Positions 40,257 through 48,380 of a DNA stretch of 64,000 nt are shown here, in pieces. The notes beneath the pieces were generated by a model that was not told the origin of the DNA, made no database searches, and saw only the letters and a program-made list of their open reading frames with translations. Made by a program: the position numbers and the translations under genes. Location of the stretch: the NCBI GenBank assembly GCA_910589275.1, contig CAJUTH010000005.1:55862-119861 (forward strand), given 5' to 3'. Numbering within the stretch: position 1 is the first letter of the stretch; every line of letters starts with the position of its first letter. The DNA comes from an uncultured Dorea sp. GTDB lineage: Bacteria > Bacillota > Clostridia > Lachnospirales > Lachnospiraceae.

Positions 40257-41762
40257 ATGGGAAAAGCAACAGGATTTTTGGATTATGAGAGACAGGATAA
40301 AAGAGCGGAGGAGCCGAAGGCTAGAATCGGCCATTTCAGGGAATTTCACGAGCCCCTGACGAGGGAGGAGCAGAAAATACAGGGCGCAAGATGCATGGAC
40401 TGCGGCGTCCCCTTCTGTCAGGCAGGTGTGATGATTGCCGGGATGGCAAGCGGCTGTCCGCTAAATAACTTGGTTCCGGAGTGGAATGATCTGGTGTATC
40501 GGGGAAACTGGCAGGAGGCATACAGCCGCCTGAAAAAGACCAATAATTTTCCGGAGTTTACCTCAAGGGTCTGCCCGGCGCTCTGCGAGAAGGCATGCAC
40601 CTGCAACCTGAACGGAGACCCGGTGGCGGTCCGTTCCAATGAGTATGCGGTTATTGAGCATGCTTACGAGGCGGGCTATGCGGGAGCGAAGCCGCCGAAG
40701 AGCCGTACCGGAAAGAAGGCGGCGGTCGTAGGCTCCGGGCCCTCCGGCCTTGCGGCCGCCGACTGGCTGAACAGGCGGGGGCATCTGGTGACGGTATTTG
40801 AGAGAGAGGATAAGGCAGGAGGGCTTCTGCGCTACGGAATCCCTAATATGAAGCTGGAAAAGCACATCATTGACCGGAAAGTAAAGGTGATGGAAGAAGA
40901 AGGGGTTACTTTCGTCTATAACTGCAACGTGGGAAAGGATAAGAAGGCGGCGGAACTCTTGAAGGAATACGACCGGGTGATTCTTGCCTGCGGAGCTAAG
41001 AATCCAAGGGATATTAAGGTTCCGGGCCGGGACGCCAAGGGAATTTATTTTGCGGTGGATTTCTTAGCGTCAACCACAAAGGCCCTCTGGGAAGATCCGG
41101 AAAAGGGAAAATGGGCGAAGGCATCGGATTTGAATCAAGGGAACTGCATTTATGCCAAGGGAAAGCGTGTCATGGTTATCGGCGGCGGAGATACGGGCAA
41201 CGACTGCTGCGGAACCGCCATGCGCCACGGGGCGAAATCCATCCTTCAGGTGGAAATGATGCCGAAAGCGCCCGAGGAGCGGCTTCCTTCTAACCCATGG
41301 CCGGAATGGCCAAAGGTGTCAAAGACCGATTACGGACAGGAGGAAGCTGCGGCGGTATTCGGCAAGGATCCGAGGGTGTATCAGACCACGGTAAAGCAGT
41401 TTATCAAGGATAAGAACGGAAATGTCTGCAGAGCGGTTCTGGTAAAGCTTAAGAGTAAGAAGGATGAGAAAACCGGACGCATGACGATGGCAGAGGAAGT
41501 CGGCAGCGAGTACGAGGTGCCGGTGGATCTGGTGCTGATCGCGGCAGGGTTCCTTGGCTGCGAGGAATACGTGACGAAGGCATTCGGCGTGGAAAGGAAC
41601 GAGAGGACGAATGTGCAGACGAAGGAAGGAGAATATGCTACCAATGTGAAGCATGTATATACGGCGGGCGATATGCACCGGGGACAGTCTCTGGTGGTGT
41701 GGGCAATCCGCGAGGGTAGAGAAGCGGCGAGAGCGGTGGATTATAGTCTGCTGGGGTACTAG
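40257..41762 (+). CDS. gltD: Glutamate synthase small subunit
   Basis: A 501-residue FAD- and NAD(P)H-binding partner of GltB that delivers electrons. The N-terminal cluster region has ARCMDCGVPFC (about 43-53) and CPALCEKACTC, giving two 4Fe-4S sites; then the FAD fold VGSGPSGLAAADWL, the NAD(P)H fold VIGGGDTGNDCCGTA, and the late AGDMHRGQSLVVWAI. GGAGGGGAGAAGG lies before ATG 40257. It is in an operon with gltB. Confidence 0.97.
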   Translation: MGKATGFLDYERQDKRAEEPKARIGHFREFHEPLTREEQKIQGARCMDCGVPFCQAGVMIAGMASGCPLNNLVPEWNDLVYRGNWQEAYSRLKKTNNFPEFTSRVCPALCEKACTCNLNGDPVAVRSNEYAVIEHAYEAGYAGAKPPKSRTGKKAAVVGSGPSGLAAADWLNRRGHLVTVFEREDKAGGLLRYGIPNMKLEKHIIDRKVKVMEEEGVTFVYNCNVGKDKKAAELLKEYDRVILACGAKNPRDIKVPGRDAKGIYFAVDFLASTTKALWEDPEKGKWAKASDLNQGNCIYAKGKRVMVIGGGDTGNDCCGTAMRHGAKSILQVEMMPKAPEERLPSNPWPEWPKVSKTDYGQEEAAAVFGKDPRVYQTTVKQFIKDKNGNVCRAVLVKLKSKKDEKTGRMTMAEEVGSEYEVPVDLVLIAAGFLGCEEYVTKAFGVERNERTNVQTKEGEYATNVKHVYTAGDMHRGQSLVVWAIREGREAARAVDYSLLGY

Positions 41763-41880
41763 TACAACGAATATTAAGTAATTGGCAGTTATTCAGTAGG
41801 ATATCTATGGTAATTTTTCTGAAAGTTCCTATGAAAATCCATGTAATTTCTCTATTTGTACCAAAAATGAATAAAGTGTA

Positions 41881-41909
41881 TTGACAGAAGAAACTGTGGG
41901 TGCTATTAT
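41881..41909 (+). promoter_or_regulatory. amt promoter
   Basis: TTGACA, 17 bases, TATTAT, ending about 100 bases before amt. Transcription would start near 41916. Confidence 0.75.
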
Positions 41910-41924
41910 GCAGACATCAAACGA

Positions 41925-41959
41925 AGGCGTTATAGATTGATTTCTATAGCGCCTTTTTT
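41925..41959 (+). terminator. Terminator-like attenuator in the amt leader
   Basis: AGGCGTTATAGA (41925-41936) pairs with TCTATAGCGCCT (41943-41954), 11 of 12 Watson-Crick and one G-T, followed by TTTTTT. It begins about 10 bases after the predicted start of transcription and ends 47 bases before the amt ATG, so full-length amt mRNA requires read-through. Confidence 0.7.
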
Positions 41960-42006
41960 ATGTTTGATTTCTATATAGTTAAAATGAGAAAGAGGAGGGC
42001 GTTACA

Positions 42007-43752
42007 ATGTCAGAAGAAATTATGAGCGTAATGAACGGACAGATATTCGGCGTGTGGTTCCTGATAGGAGCTGCGCTGGTATTTTGGATGCAGGCAGGCT
42101 TTGCTATGGTGGAGGCAGGATTTACCAGAGCAAAGAATACCGGTAATATCATTATGAAGAACCTGATGGATTTTTGTATCGGAACCTGTATGTTTATCCT
42201 AATCGGCTTCAGCCTGCTGTTAGGAGAGGACTTTATGGGATTGATCGGAAAGCCGGGATTCGATATATTTACATCTTATGCGGATTTTGACTGGTCAAAT
42301 TTTGTGTTTAATCTGGTGTTCTGTGCGACAACGGCGACGATTGTATCGGGAGCAATGGCAGAGAGAACCAAATTTTTATCCTACTGTATTTATTCCGCGG
42401 TGATATCCGCGGTGATCTATCCGATTGAAGCACACTGGATCTGGGGCGGCGGCTGGCTGTCACAGATGGGATTTCATGATTTTGCCGGTTCCTGTGCAAT
42501 CCATATGGTGGGCGGTATCTCAGCTCTGGTAGGGGCGAAGATCCTTGGACCAAGGATTGGAAAGTTTACGAAGAGTAAAGAGGGAAATGTGGTGAAGGTT
42601 AATGCCTTTCCGGGGCATAACCTTGCAATCGGGGCTTTGGGCGTATTTATCCTGTGGCTTGGCTGGTATGGATTTAACGGTGCGGCAGCCGTATCAGTGG
42701 AGCAGCTTGGTTCCATCTTTGTGACGACTACTATCGCGCCGGCAGTTGCTACCGTTGTGTGTATGGTATTTACTTGGATAAAATATGGCAAGCCGGATGT
42801 GTCTATGTCGCTGAATGCTTCTTTGGCTGGACTTGTGGCAATCACAGCACCCTGTGATGTAACAGATGCTTTTGGGGCGATTGTAATCGGGGCGGTTGCA
42901 GGAGTTTTGGTAGTATTTGGCGTGTGGTTCCTAGATTATAAGCTGCGTATTGACGATCCGGTGGGAGCGGTAGCGGTTCATTGTTTGAACGGGATCTGGG
43001 GAACTATTGCAACGGGTCTATTTGCTACCACGTCAGCGCCGGGAAATGATGAACTGACCGGGTTGTTCTATGGCGGCGGCTTTGGACTCCTTGGGATTCA
43101 GCTTGTGGGGATGTTTGCGGTTATCGCCTGGACAGTGGTTACGATTACGATTGTATTTTATGTAATTAAGGCGACTGTAGGGATTCGTGTAACGGAGGAA
43201 GAGGAAATCGAAGGCTTAGACAGCACAGAGCACGGATTGACTTCTGCATATGCAGGTTTCAGCCTGATGGATGTGGCGGGTTCTATGATCATGGAAGAAA
43301 ATGAGAATACACAGCTTGGCGCTAGTGAATATGAGGCGGCTTCTAAGGTACAGAAGGATGCTGCCGTGAAGGTGGTAAAGGCATCCGTATCAGATACCGG
43401 CATGTATAAGGTGGTTATTATTGCTAAGCTGTCGCGCTATGATAAGCTGAGAAAGGCAATGAATGCAGTGGGCGTGACCGGTATGACGGTAACTCAGGTT
43501 ATGGGCTGCGGCATCCAGAAGGGCAGCGGTGAGAAATACCGCGGCGTTGAGGTTGACGCAACGCTGCTTCCAAAGGTTAAAGTAGAGGTTGTCGTAGGTA
43601 ATCTTCCGGTAGACGATGTGATAGAAGCGGCAAGAAAAGCGCTTTATACAGGGCGTATCGGAGACGGTAAGATATTTGTCTACGGTGTCGATAAGATTGT
43701 TAAGATCCGCACCGGCGAAGAAAATCTGTCCGCTCTTCAGGATGTGGAATAA
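42007..43752 (+). CDS. amt: Ammonium transporter fused to a PII signalling domain
   Basis: A 581-residue fusion. Residues 1-405 form the eleven-helix Amt channel with the twin His in SCAIHMVGG (about 163) and VAVHCLNGIWG (about 322) and the FWMQAGFAMVEAGFTRAKNTGN opening. After a linker of about 60 residues, a complete PII (GlnB/GlnK) domain starts at about 463: GMYKVVIIAKLSRYDKLRKAM, a T-loop with KYRGVE, LLPKVKVEVVVGN, and GRIGDGKIFVYGV. The Tyr that is uridylylated in enteric PII (sequence EYMV) is replaced by Val (EVDA). The channel would be gated by its own attached sensor. It follows gltBD, forming a nitrogen-assimilation cluster. Confidence 0.95.
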   Translation: MSEEIMSVMNGQIFGVWFLIGAALVFWMQAGFAMVEAGFTRAKNTGNIIMKNLMDFCIGTCMFILIGFSLLLGEDFMGLIGKPGFDIFTSYADFDWSNFVFNLVFCATTATIVSGAMAERTKFLSYCIYSAVISAVIYPIEAHWIWGGGWLSQMGFHDFAGSCAIHMVGGISALVGAKILGPRIGKFTKSKEGNVVKVNAFPGHNLAIGALGVFILWLGWYGFNGAAAVSVEQLGSIFVTTTIAPAVATVVCMVFTWIKYGKPDVSMSLNASLAGLVAITAPCDVTDAFGAIVIGAVAGVLVVFGVWFLDYKLRIDDPVGAVAVHCLNGIWGTIATGLFATTSAPGNDELTGLFYGGGFGLLGIQLVGMFAVIAWTVVTITIVFYVIKATVGIRVTEEEEIEGLDSTEHGLTSAYAGFSLMDVAGSMIMEENENTQLGASEYEAASKVQKDAAVKVVKASVSDTGMYKVVIIAKLSRYDKLRKAMNAVGVTGMTVTQVMGCGIQKGSGEKYRGVEVDATLLPKVKVEVVVGNLPVDDVIEAARKALYTGRIGDGKIFVYGVDKIVKIRTGEENLSALQDVE

Positions 43753-43912
43753 GCCGTATCTGACGGAGCAGCCGCTGCGCCAGAAGACGGAAATCAATAG
43801 AATACATCAGGGTTTTCGATAATTTCTTTCAATAGGTTTGCGCTAGTATATTGAAATAGATTGTGATAAAATAAACACATAGAAACCGCAAACGGAATAG
43901 GAGGAATTAATC

Positions 43913-44773
43913 ATGTCGACAGTTGATATTAATACGAAGATGATCACATTACTTGGAGACCCATTGAAGCAGTCATTTGCAGCGCAGATGCAGAACAGCG
44001 GCTATGAGGCGGCGGGTCTTAACATGCTTTATTTCTACACAGAGGTAAATAACGAGCACTTAGAGGATGTAGTGAATGGAATCCGTTATATGAACTTTGC
44101 CGGATTTGCAGTTACCAAACCAAACAAAGTAAAAGTGCTTCAGTATCTGGATGAGTTGGATCCGCTGTGCGAAAAGATGGGGGCCAGCAATACGGTCGTA
44201 AGAACACCGGAAGGAAAACTGATCGGATACAATACGGACGGCATCGGCTTTATCAGGTCAATTGAAAAAGACGGCGGGATTAAGGTTGACGAGAATACAT
44301 ATTTTTGTATCGGAGCAGGCGGAGCAGGACGAGCAATGTGTTCAGCGCTGGCTTACTATGGAGCAAAGAAGATTTACATCACAGACTTTGTAGAGGAGTC
44401 CAGCAAATCATTGGTAGAGGATATCAATAAGAACTTCGCACCGGTAGCGGAATATGTTCCACATGGAGATTTCTCGAAGGTGGCGGAAGTCAGCGTAGTA
44501 ATGAATGCAAGTGGAATCGGTATGGGTTCGCATATTGGTGAAAATCCGATGCCGAAGGAATTTATCGCGGCAGACAAATTCTATTTTGACGCATGCTATA
44601 ATCCAGATAAGACACAGTTCCTTCTAGATGCTGAGGCGGCTGGAGCGAAAGTGCTGAACGGACTGGGAATGTCGCTGTATCAGGGAGCTGCCCAGATTGA
44701 GCATTGGACAGGAAAAGAGGCCCCGATTGAGGCGATGAGACAGTGTCTGCTTGATATTATTGCCGGAAAATAG
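43913..44773 (+). CDS. Shikimate dehydrogenase-like protein
   Basis: A 286-residue AroE-family oxidoreductase with an N-terminal substrate domain and a NAD(P) Rossmann fold (FCIGAGGAGRAMCSAL at about 124-139). The catalytic Lys is present (VTKPNK, Lys72), as are NTDGIGF and the late LNGLGMSLYQGAAQIEHWTG. The substrate-binding motif that is normally S-x-S-P reads QSFAA near residue 22, so the second Ser and the Pro are missing; this may mean another substrate. The 2',5'-phosphate-binding motif of NADPH enzymes (NRT) is replaced by TDF, pointing to NAD. It stands alone with AGGAGGAATTAATC before the start. Confidence 0.85.
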   Translation: MSTVDINTKMITLLGDPLKQSFAAQMQNSGYEAAGLNMLYFYTEVNNEHLEDVVNGIRYMNFAGFAVTKPNKVKVLQYLDELDPLCEKMGASNTVVRTPEGKLIGYNTDGIGFIRSIEKDGGIKVDENTYFCIGAGGAGRAMCSALAYYGAKKIYITDFVEESSKSLVEDINKNFAPVAEYVPHGDFSKVAEVSVVMNASGIGMGSHIGENPMPKEFIAADKFYFDACYNPDKTQFLLDAEAAGAKVLNGLGMSLYQGAAQIEHWTGKEAPIEAMRQCLLDIIAGK

Positions 44774-44789
44774 AATAGAAAGAATATGG

Positions 44790-44823
44790 GAAGAACGGGC
44801 GGCTCTATGTCCGTTCTTCTTTT
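44790..44823 (+). terminator. Terminator of the AroE-like gene
   Basis: GAAGAACGG and CCGTTCTTC form a perfect stem, followed by TTTTG. Confidence 0.85.
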
Positions 44824-44851
44824 GCGCTTATCATGTACAAATGGGGTAAAA

Positions 44852-44878
44852 GTTACTGTTTACTGCATTCAAAGTAAT
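44852..44878. repeat. Short palindromic repeat, copy 5
   Basis: GTTACTGTTTACTGCATTC then AAAGTAAT; it aligns without gaps to the reverse complement of 13742-13768 with about six changes. Confidence 0.5.
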
Positions 44879-44879
44879 T

Positions 44880-44934
44880 CTGCAACCGGCAGTTGACAGA
44901 TTAGATGGCGTACTTTCTGGACTGCAACCGGCAG
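44880..44934. promoter_or_regulatory. Two direct copies of a small palindrome, probable operators
   Basis: CTGCAACCGGCAG occurs at 44880-44892 and 44922-44934, exactly 42 bases apart, which is four helical turns. CTGC and GCAG are inverted in each. They lie 50-100 bases upstream of an HTH gene, which suggests autoregulation; a TTGACA follows the first copy. Confidence 0.6.
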
Positions 44935-44983
44935 TTATGGTAAGGTGATTGCAGATTCGAAGGACAGTAAGGAGGAATGAATT

Positions 44984-45985
44984 ATGATATTAGCAGATAA
45001 AATTATGAACCTTCGCAAGAAAGCGGGATGGTCTCAGGAAGAACTGGCGAATCAGCTTAACGTAACAAGGCAGTCGGTATCCAAATGGGAGAGCGCCCAG
45101 TCAGTACCTGATTTGGATAAGATTATCGGTCTGAGCAGGATTTTTGAAGTGTCAACAGATTACTTATTAAAGGAAGAATTAGAGGAACCAGCCTTTGCAG
45201 AGGGAGAAAGCCTTCCCGGAGATTCTGTGCCAGTACGGCGGGTGTCTATGGAGGAAGCATCGGAATATTTAAGGCTTAGGAAGGAAGCGGCTCCAAAGAT
45301 AGCGGCGGCAGTATTCTTATGTATTATCTCGCCCATATGCCTGCTGCTGTTAGGAGTGCTCAGCGAATATTCGGGGTTTGGGATTTCGGAGAATGCAGCG
45401 GGAGCAATCGGCGTAAGTGTTCTGCTTGTTCTAGTAACGGCAGGGGTAGTTCTGTTTCTCTCCTGCGATGCGGGTGTAAAGGAATTTGAGTATCTGGATA
45501 AAGAGATTTTTGAAACGGAATATGGAGTGACCGGAATGGTAAAGGACAGAAAAAAGGAATTCCAGAGTACGTACAACAATTTGAATATCAGGGGAACGGT
45601 AATTTGTATCCTGTCGGTGGTGCCATTGTTTGGCGCTGCGAGTGTAGACAACGATCTTCTCAGCGTGTGCAGTCTCTGTCTGTTATTAATCATTGTTGGA
45701 ATTGGATGCGTCGCGTTTACTTATGGCGGCGTGATTCAAGGAGCTATGGACAGGCTTCTTCAAGAAGGCGATTATACCTGTGAGAATAAACAGAGAAAGC
45801 ATTGGCTGGGCTCGCTCAGCGCTATATACTGGCTGTCGGTTACCGCTGTTTTCTTCTGGCAGACCTACGGCCCTAATGGAAATGGACAGCCCAGATATAG
45901 CTGGGTTATCTGGGTGGTTGCCGGAATTATTTACGGGGCGCTGGTGGTTGCCGTAAAATTGATTGAACATATAGTGAAAAAGTAA
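44984..45985 (+). CDS. HTH (XRE family) regulator with C-terminal membrane domain
   Basis: A 333-residue protein: a Cro/C1-type HTH at about 1-62 (SQEELANQLNVTRQSVSKWE, YLLKEELEE end), a linker, and four hydrophobic segments at about 108-128, 141-160, 200-225 and 235-255, with further ones near 280 and 310. This membrane-bound XRE type is common in Clostridia and its ligands are unknown. AAGGAGGAATGAATT precedes ATG 44984. Two direct copies of a palindrome lie upstream. Confidence 0.88.
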   Translation: MILADKIMNLRKKAGWSQEELANQLNVTRQSVSKWESAQSVPDLDKIIGLSRIFEVSTDYLLKEELEEPAFAEGESLPGDSVPVRRVSMEEASEYLRLRKEAAPKIAAAVFLCIISPICLLLLGVLSEYSGFGISENAAGAIGVSVLLVLVTAGVVLFLSCDAGVKEFEYLDKEIFETEYGVTGMVKDRKKEFQSTYNNLNIRGTVICILSVVPLFGAASVDNDLLSVCSLCLLLIIVGIGCVAFTYGGVIQGAMDRLLQEGDYTCENKQRKHWLGSLSAIYWLSVTAVFFWQTYGPNGNGQPRYSWVIWVVAGIIYGALVVAVKLIEHIVKK

Positions 45986-46009
45986 ATTCCGCTAGAAATC
46001 TATATGCTT

Positions 46010-46083
46010 GCGCGGCTCCCGGTCTGCCTGTCGGAAACAGCGTGCCTTACTACGCAAAGCCGGCATGCGGACCGTGGCCGTGC
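46010..46083. terminator. Long GC-rich hairpin between convergent genes
   Basis: GCGCGGCTCCCGGTCTGC (46010-46027) pairs imperfectly with 46067-46083, enclosing a structured loop. It lies between the convergent HTH membrane gene and the ECF S component. Confidence 0.45.
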
Positions 46084-46094
46084 ATTATTTCATA

Positions 46095-46625
46095 TCAACT
46101 TGTTTTAGTCCGGAGAGCCATTTGGCTGATATCTGGAATAGCAATTAATACCGGATACAGCACAACTGCGAGGATTAATCCGCTGGTTCCCTGAATGATG
46201 TTTGCCGGAATGCTGGCGGCTGCAGCCGTACCATACATTACAGCTTCACAGAGGAAATAACCTCCGGCTACAAATATAATATCACTAATTCCGCCTAGGA
46301 TTACCGCAGTATAGCGGCTTTTTTTTGTTTTGCCGATTTTTTGGTAAATCAGTCCGGCGGTAAAGGCAATGAGACCTTTGATGACGAATGTGATCGGGAC
46401 ATAGATAAAGTATCCGCCCAGAAGATCTGCCAGCGCAGAACCGATGCCTCCGGCAAGCAGTCCCCATACGGGACCAAGTACAATGCCGGAAAGGATGACG
46501 ATGGCATCGCCCGGATGGATGTATCCTCCGGTTCCGGGAGTCGGAATACGGATTGACATGGTGGCAGTACATGCAAGCGCTGCAAATAAGGCAGCTATCA
46601 CTAGTTTCTTTAAACTTGCGTTCAT
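46095..46625 (-). CDS. ECF transporter S component
   Basis: A 176-residue membrane protein with five or six helices: KKLVIAALFAALACTATMSI opening, IPTPGTGGYIHPGDA (about 27-41) and GPVWGLLAGGIGSALADLLGGY, the pattern of substrate-binding S components of energy-coupling factor importers (vitamins, precursors or metals). The ATPase and T component are not in this window, so it would share a general ECF module. A longer frame starts at 46676, but AAAGAAGG fits ATG 46625. The substrate is unknown; no riboswitch was recognised upstream. Confidence 0.88.
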   Translation of the reverse strand: MNASLKKLVIAALFAALACTATMSIRIPTPGTGGYIHPGDAIVILSGIVLGPVWGLLAGGIGSALADLLGGYFIYVPITFVIKGLIAFTAGLIYQKIGKTKKSRYTAVILGGISDIIFVAGGYFLCEAVMYGTAAAASIPANIIQGTSGLILAVVLYPVLIAIPDISQMALRTKTS

Positions 46626-46758
46626 GATAAGACCTTCTTTCTTAATTTTCATTCGGCGTTTTGACTTGCGCAGCAAGATATATGATTTGTTAAATTGTGC
46701 GCGTCTGTTTGTGCCTGACCATACTGTACTACCAGAGTGGAATGGAATAAAGAGCCAA

Positions 46759-48093
46759 TTATAGAAGAATTGACCATGCCAGTTTTTTGTAATAAAGGAT
46801 TCCTACAGTATCAGCAAGAATCCATCCGATGGGGATTGCCCACCAGATGCCGACTGCGCCGATAGCCGGAACGGCAGAAAGAATATAGGCAAGCAGTACG
46901 CGGGTTCCAAGGGAAATCACGGTTAGGACCAGGGACATGCGTGGATTTCCAATGGCCCGGTACAAGCCGTACAGGAGAAAAAGACAGCCGATTCCACAGT
47001 AAAACGCTCCTTCAATATGGAGATACCGGATACCTTCCAGAATAATCTCCGCCTCATTTTTATTGACAAATAATTCCATCAAAGGCCGCGCAAATATCCA
47101 GACGGCGCCGGATATTACGATACAAAACAAGAAAGAAGACAGGATTGCTCCTTTTAGTCCTTTCCGGATGCGCTCTTTATTTCCAGCGCCGTAATTCTGG
47201 GCAATAAATGTAGAAAATGCATTGCCAAAGTCTTGAACAGGCATATAAGCAAAAGCATCGATTTTTACTGCGGCTGCGAAAGCAGCCATAATTACTGTTC
47301 CGAAGCTGTTGACTAGACCTTGTACCATAAGAATGCCAAGATTCATTACAGATTGCTGGATGCAGGTCATAATGGAGAAATCTGCGATTTCTTTCAGGCA
47401 TTCGGGACGGATGGTAAAGTTTCGGAATAGGCCATGGAATTGCGTACATTTGGTTATCGCGTAGAGTGCAATGCCTATTCCGGAAATATACTGGGATATG
47501 ACGGTTGCCAAAGCGGTGCCGGAAACGCCGTATTTTAATACCAGCACAAAAAATAGGTCTAAGACAATATTGAGCAGAGCGCATACTGCCAAAAAAATCA
47601 AAGGTACTATGGAATTACCCAGAGCCCTCAAAAAAGATGCAAAATAATTATATAGAAATGTGGCGGTAATACCGCCAAAAATGACAATGAGGTATCTGCG
47701 CATAAGCTCCCATATGTCGTCCGGAACCTGAAGGAGAAAATGGATTTTATTTAAAAGAAAGAATGCCAAAATATTTAACAGGAGCGTGAAGCCTGCGATC
47801 AATAGAAAAGAGGCTCTGATACAATCCCGCAGTCCTTCGTCATCTTGTCTGCCGAAACGGATAGAAAATACGGCTCCGCTTCCCATGCATAGTCCCAATA
47901 AAATGGAAGTTAGAAATGTCATCAGCGTGAAGGACGAGCCGACGGCAGCCAAAGCACCTGGGCCCAGAAATCTGCCGACGATCAGGGTATCTGCAATATT
48001 GTAGCATTGCTGCAAAAGGTTTCCGAGGATCAGAGGGAGGGCAAAGCGCAGCATAGAGCCCATAACAGGTCCTTTGATTAAACTGGAATTCAT
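46759..48093 (-). CDS. MATE family efflux transporter
   Basis: A 444-residue MATE protein with the opening MLRFALPLILGNLLQQCYNIADTLIVGRFLG, GSGAVFSIRFGRQDD in the first half and STFIAQNYGAGNKERIRKG in the second. It is not a close duplicate of the MATE protein at 24865. It is upstream of the ECF S component on the same strand, with a gap of about 130 bases to its start. Confidence 0.93.
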   Translation of the reverse strand: MNSSLIKGPVMGSMLRFALPLILGNLLQQCYNIADTLIVGRFLGPGALAAVGSSFTLMTFLTSILLGLCMGSGAVFSIRFGRQDDEGLRDCIRASFLLIAGFTLLLNILAFFLLNKIHFLLQVPDDIWELMRRYLIVIFGGITATFLYNYFASFLRALGNSIVPLIFLAVCALLNIVLDLFFVLVLKYGVSGTALATVISQYISGIGIALYAITKCTQFHGLFRNFTIRPECLKEIADFSIMTCIQQSVMNLGILMVQGLVNSFGTVIMAAFAAAVKIDAFAYMPVQDFGNAFSTFIAQNYGAGNKERIRKGLKGAILSSFLFCIVISGAVWIFARPLMELFVNKNEAEIILEGIRYLHIEGAFYCGIGCLFLLYGLYRAIGNPRMSLVLTVISLGTRVLLAYILSAVPAIGAVGIWWAIPIGWILADTVGILYYKKLAWSILL

Positions 48094-48191
48094 TTTAGAT
48101 CACCCGCCTAATATTTGATAATATACCGCAATGATTATAACAGGGGGCGGAATATGTGTCAATTTGTGCAGGATAGCTGTTGTATGGAAAA

Positions 48192-48230
48192 GAATCGTTG
48201 CTATGAGCGGCCTTTCGGGCCGTGAGTAGT
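48192..48230. repeat. Palindromic hairpin related to the short repeat family
   Basis: GTTGCTATGAGCGGCC - TTTC - GGGCCGTGAGTAGTAA forms a near-perfect hairpin. Its outer arms resemble the 27-bp palindromes at 13742 and 14178, but the centre is expanded. The remaining bases of the 287-bp gap (48094-48380) hold nothing else that I can support. Confidence 0.5.
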
Positions 48231-48380
48231 AATAATCATTGAGATATTAGTGTACATGGCTTAGAATTTATTTTTTTTACCACAAAGATGTTAGTTTATG
48301 GTAAAATAACATAGACTGTAATTTTGTCCGCCGGATGTTGGAGATAGAAGATCTCTAAAAATAAATGTGAGGTTGAGATA

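Noticed and set aside
46626..46758. Riboswitch upstream of the ECF S component
   Set aside because: The gap contains no recognisable TPP, FMN, cobalamin, folate, preQ1 or T-box signature, and no terminator pair.
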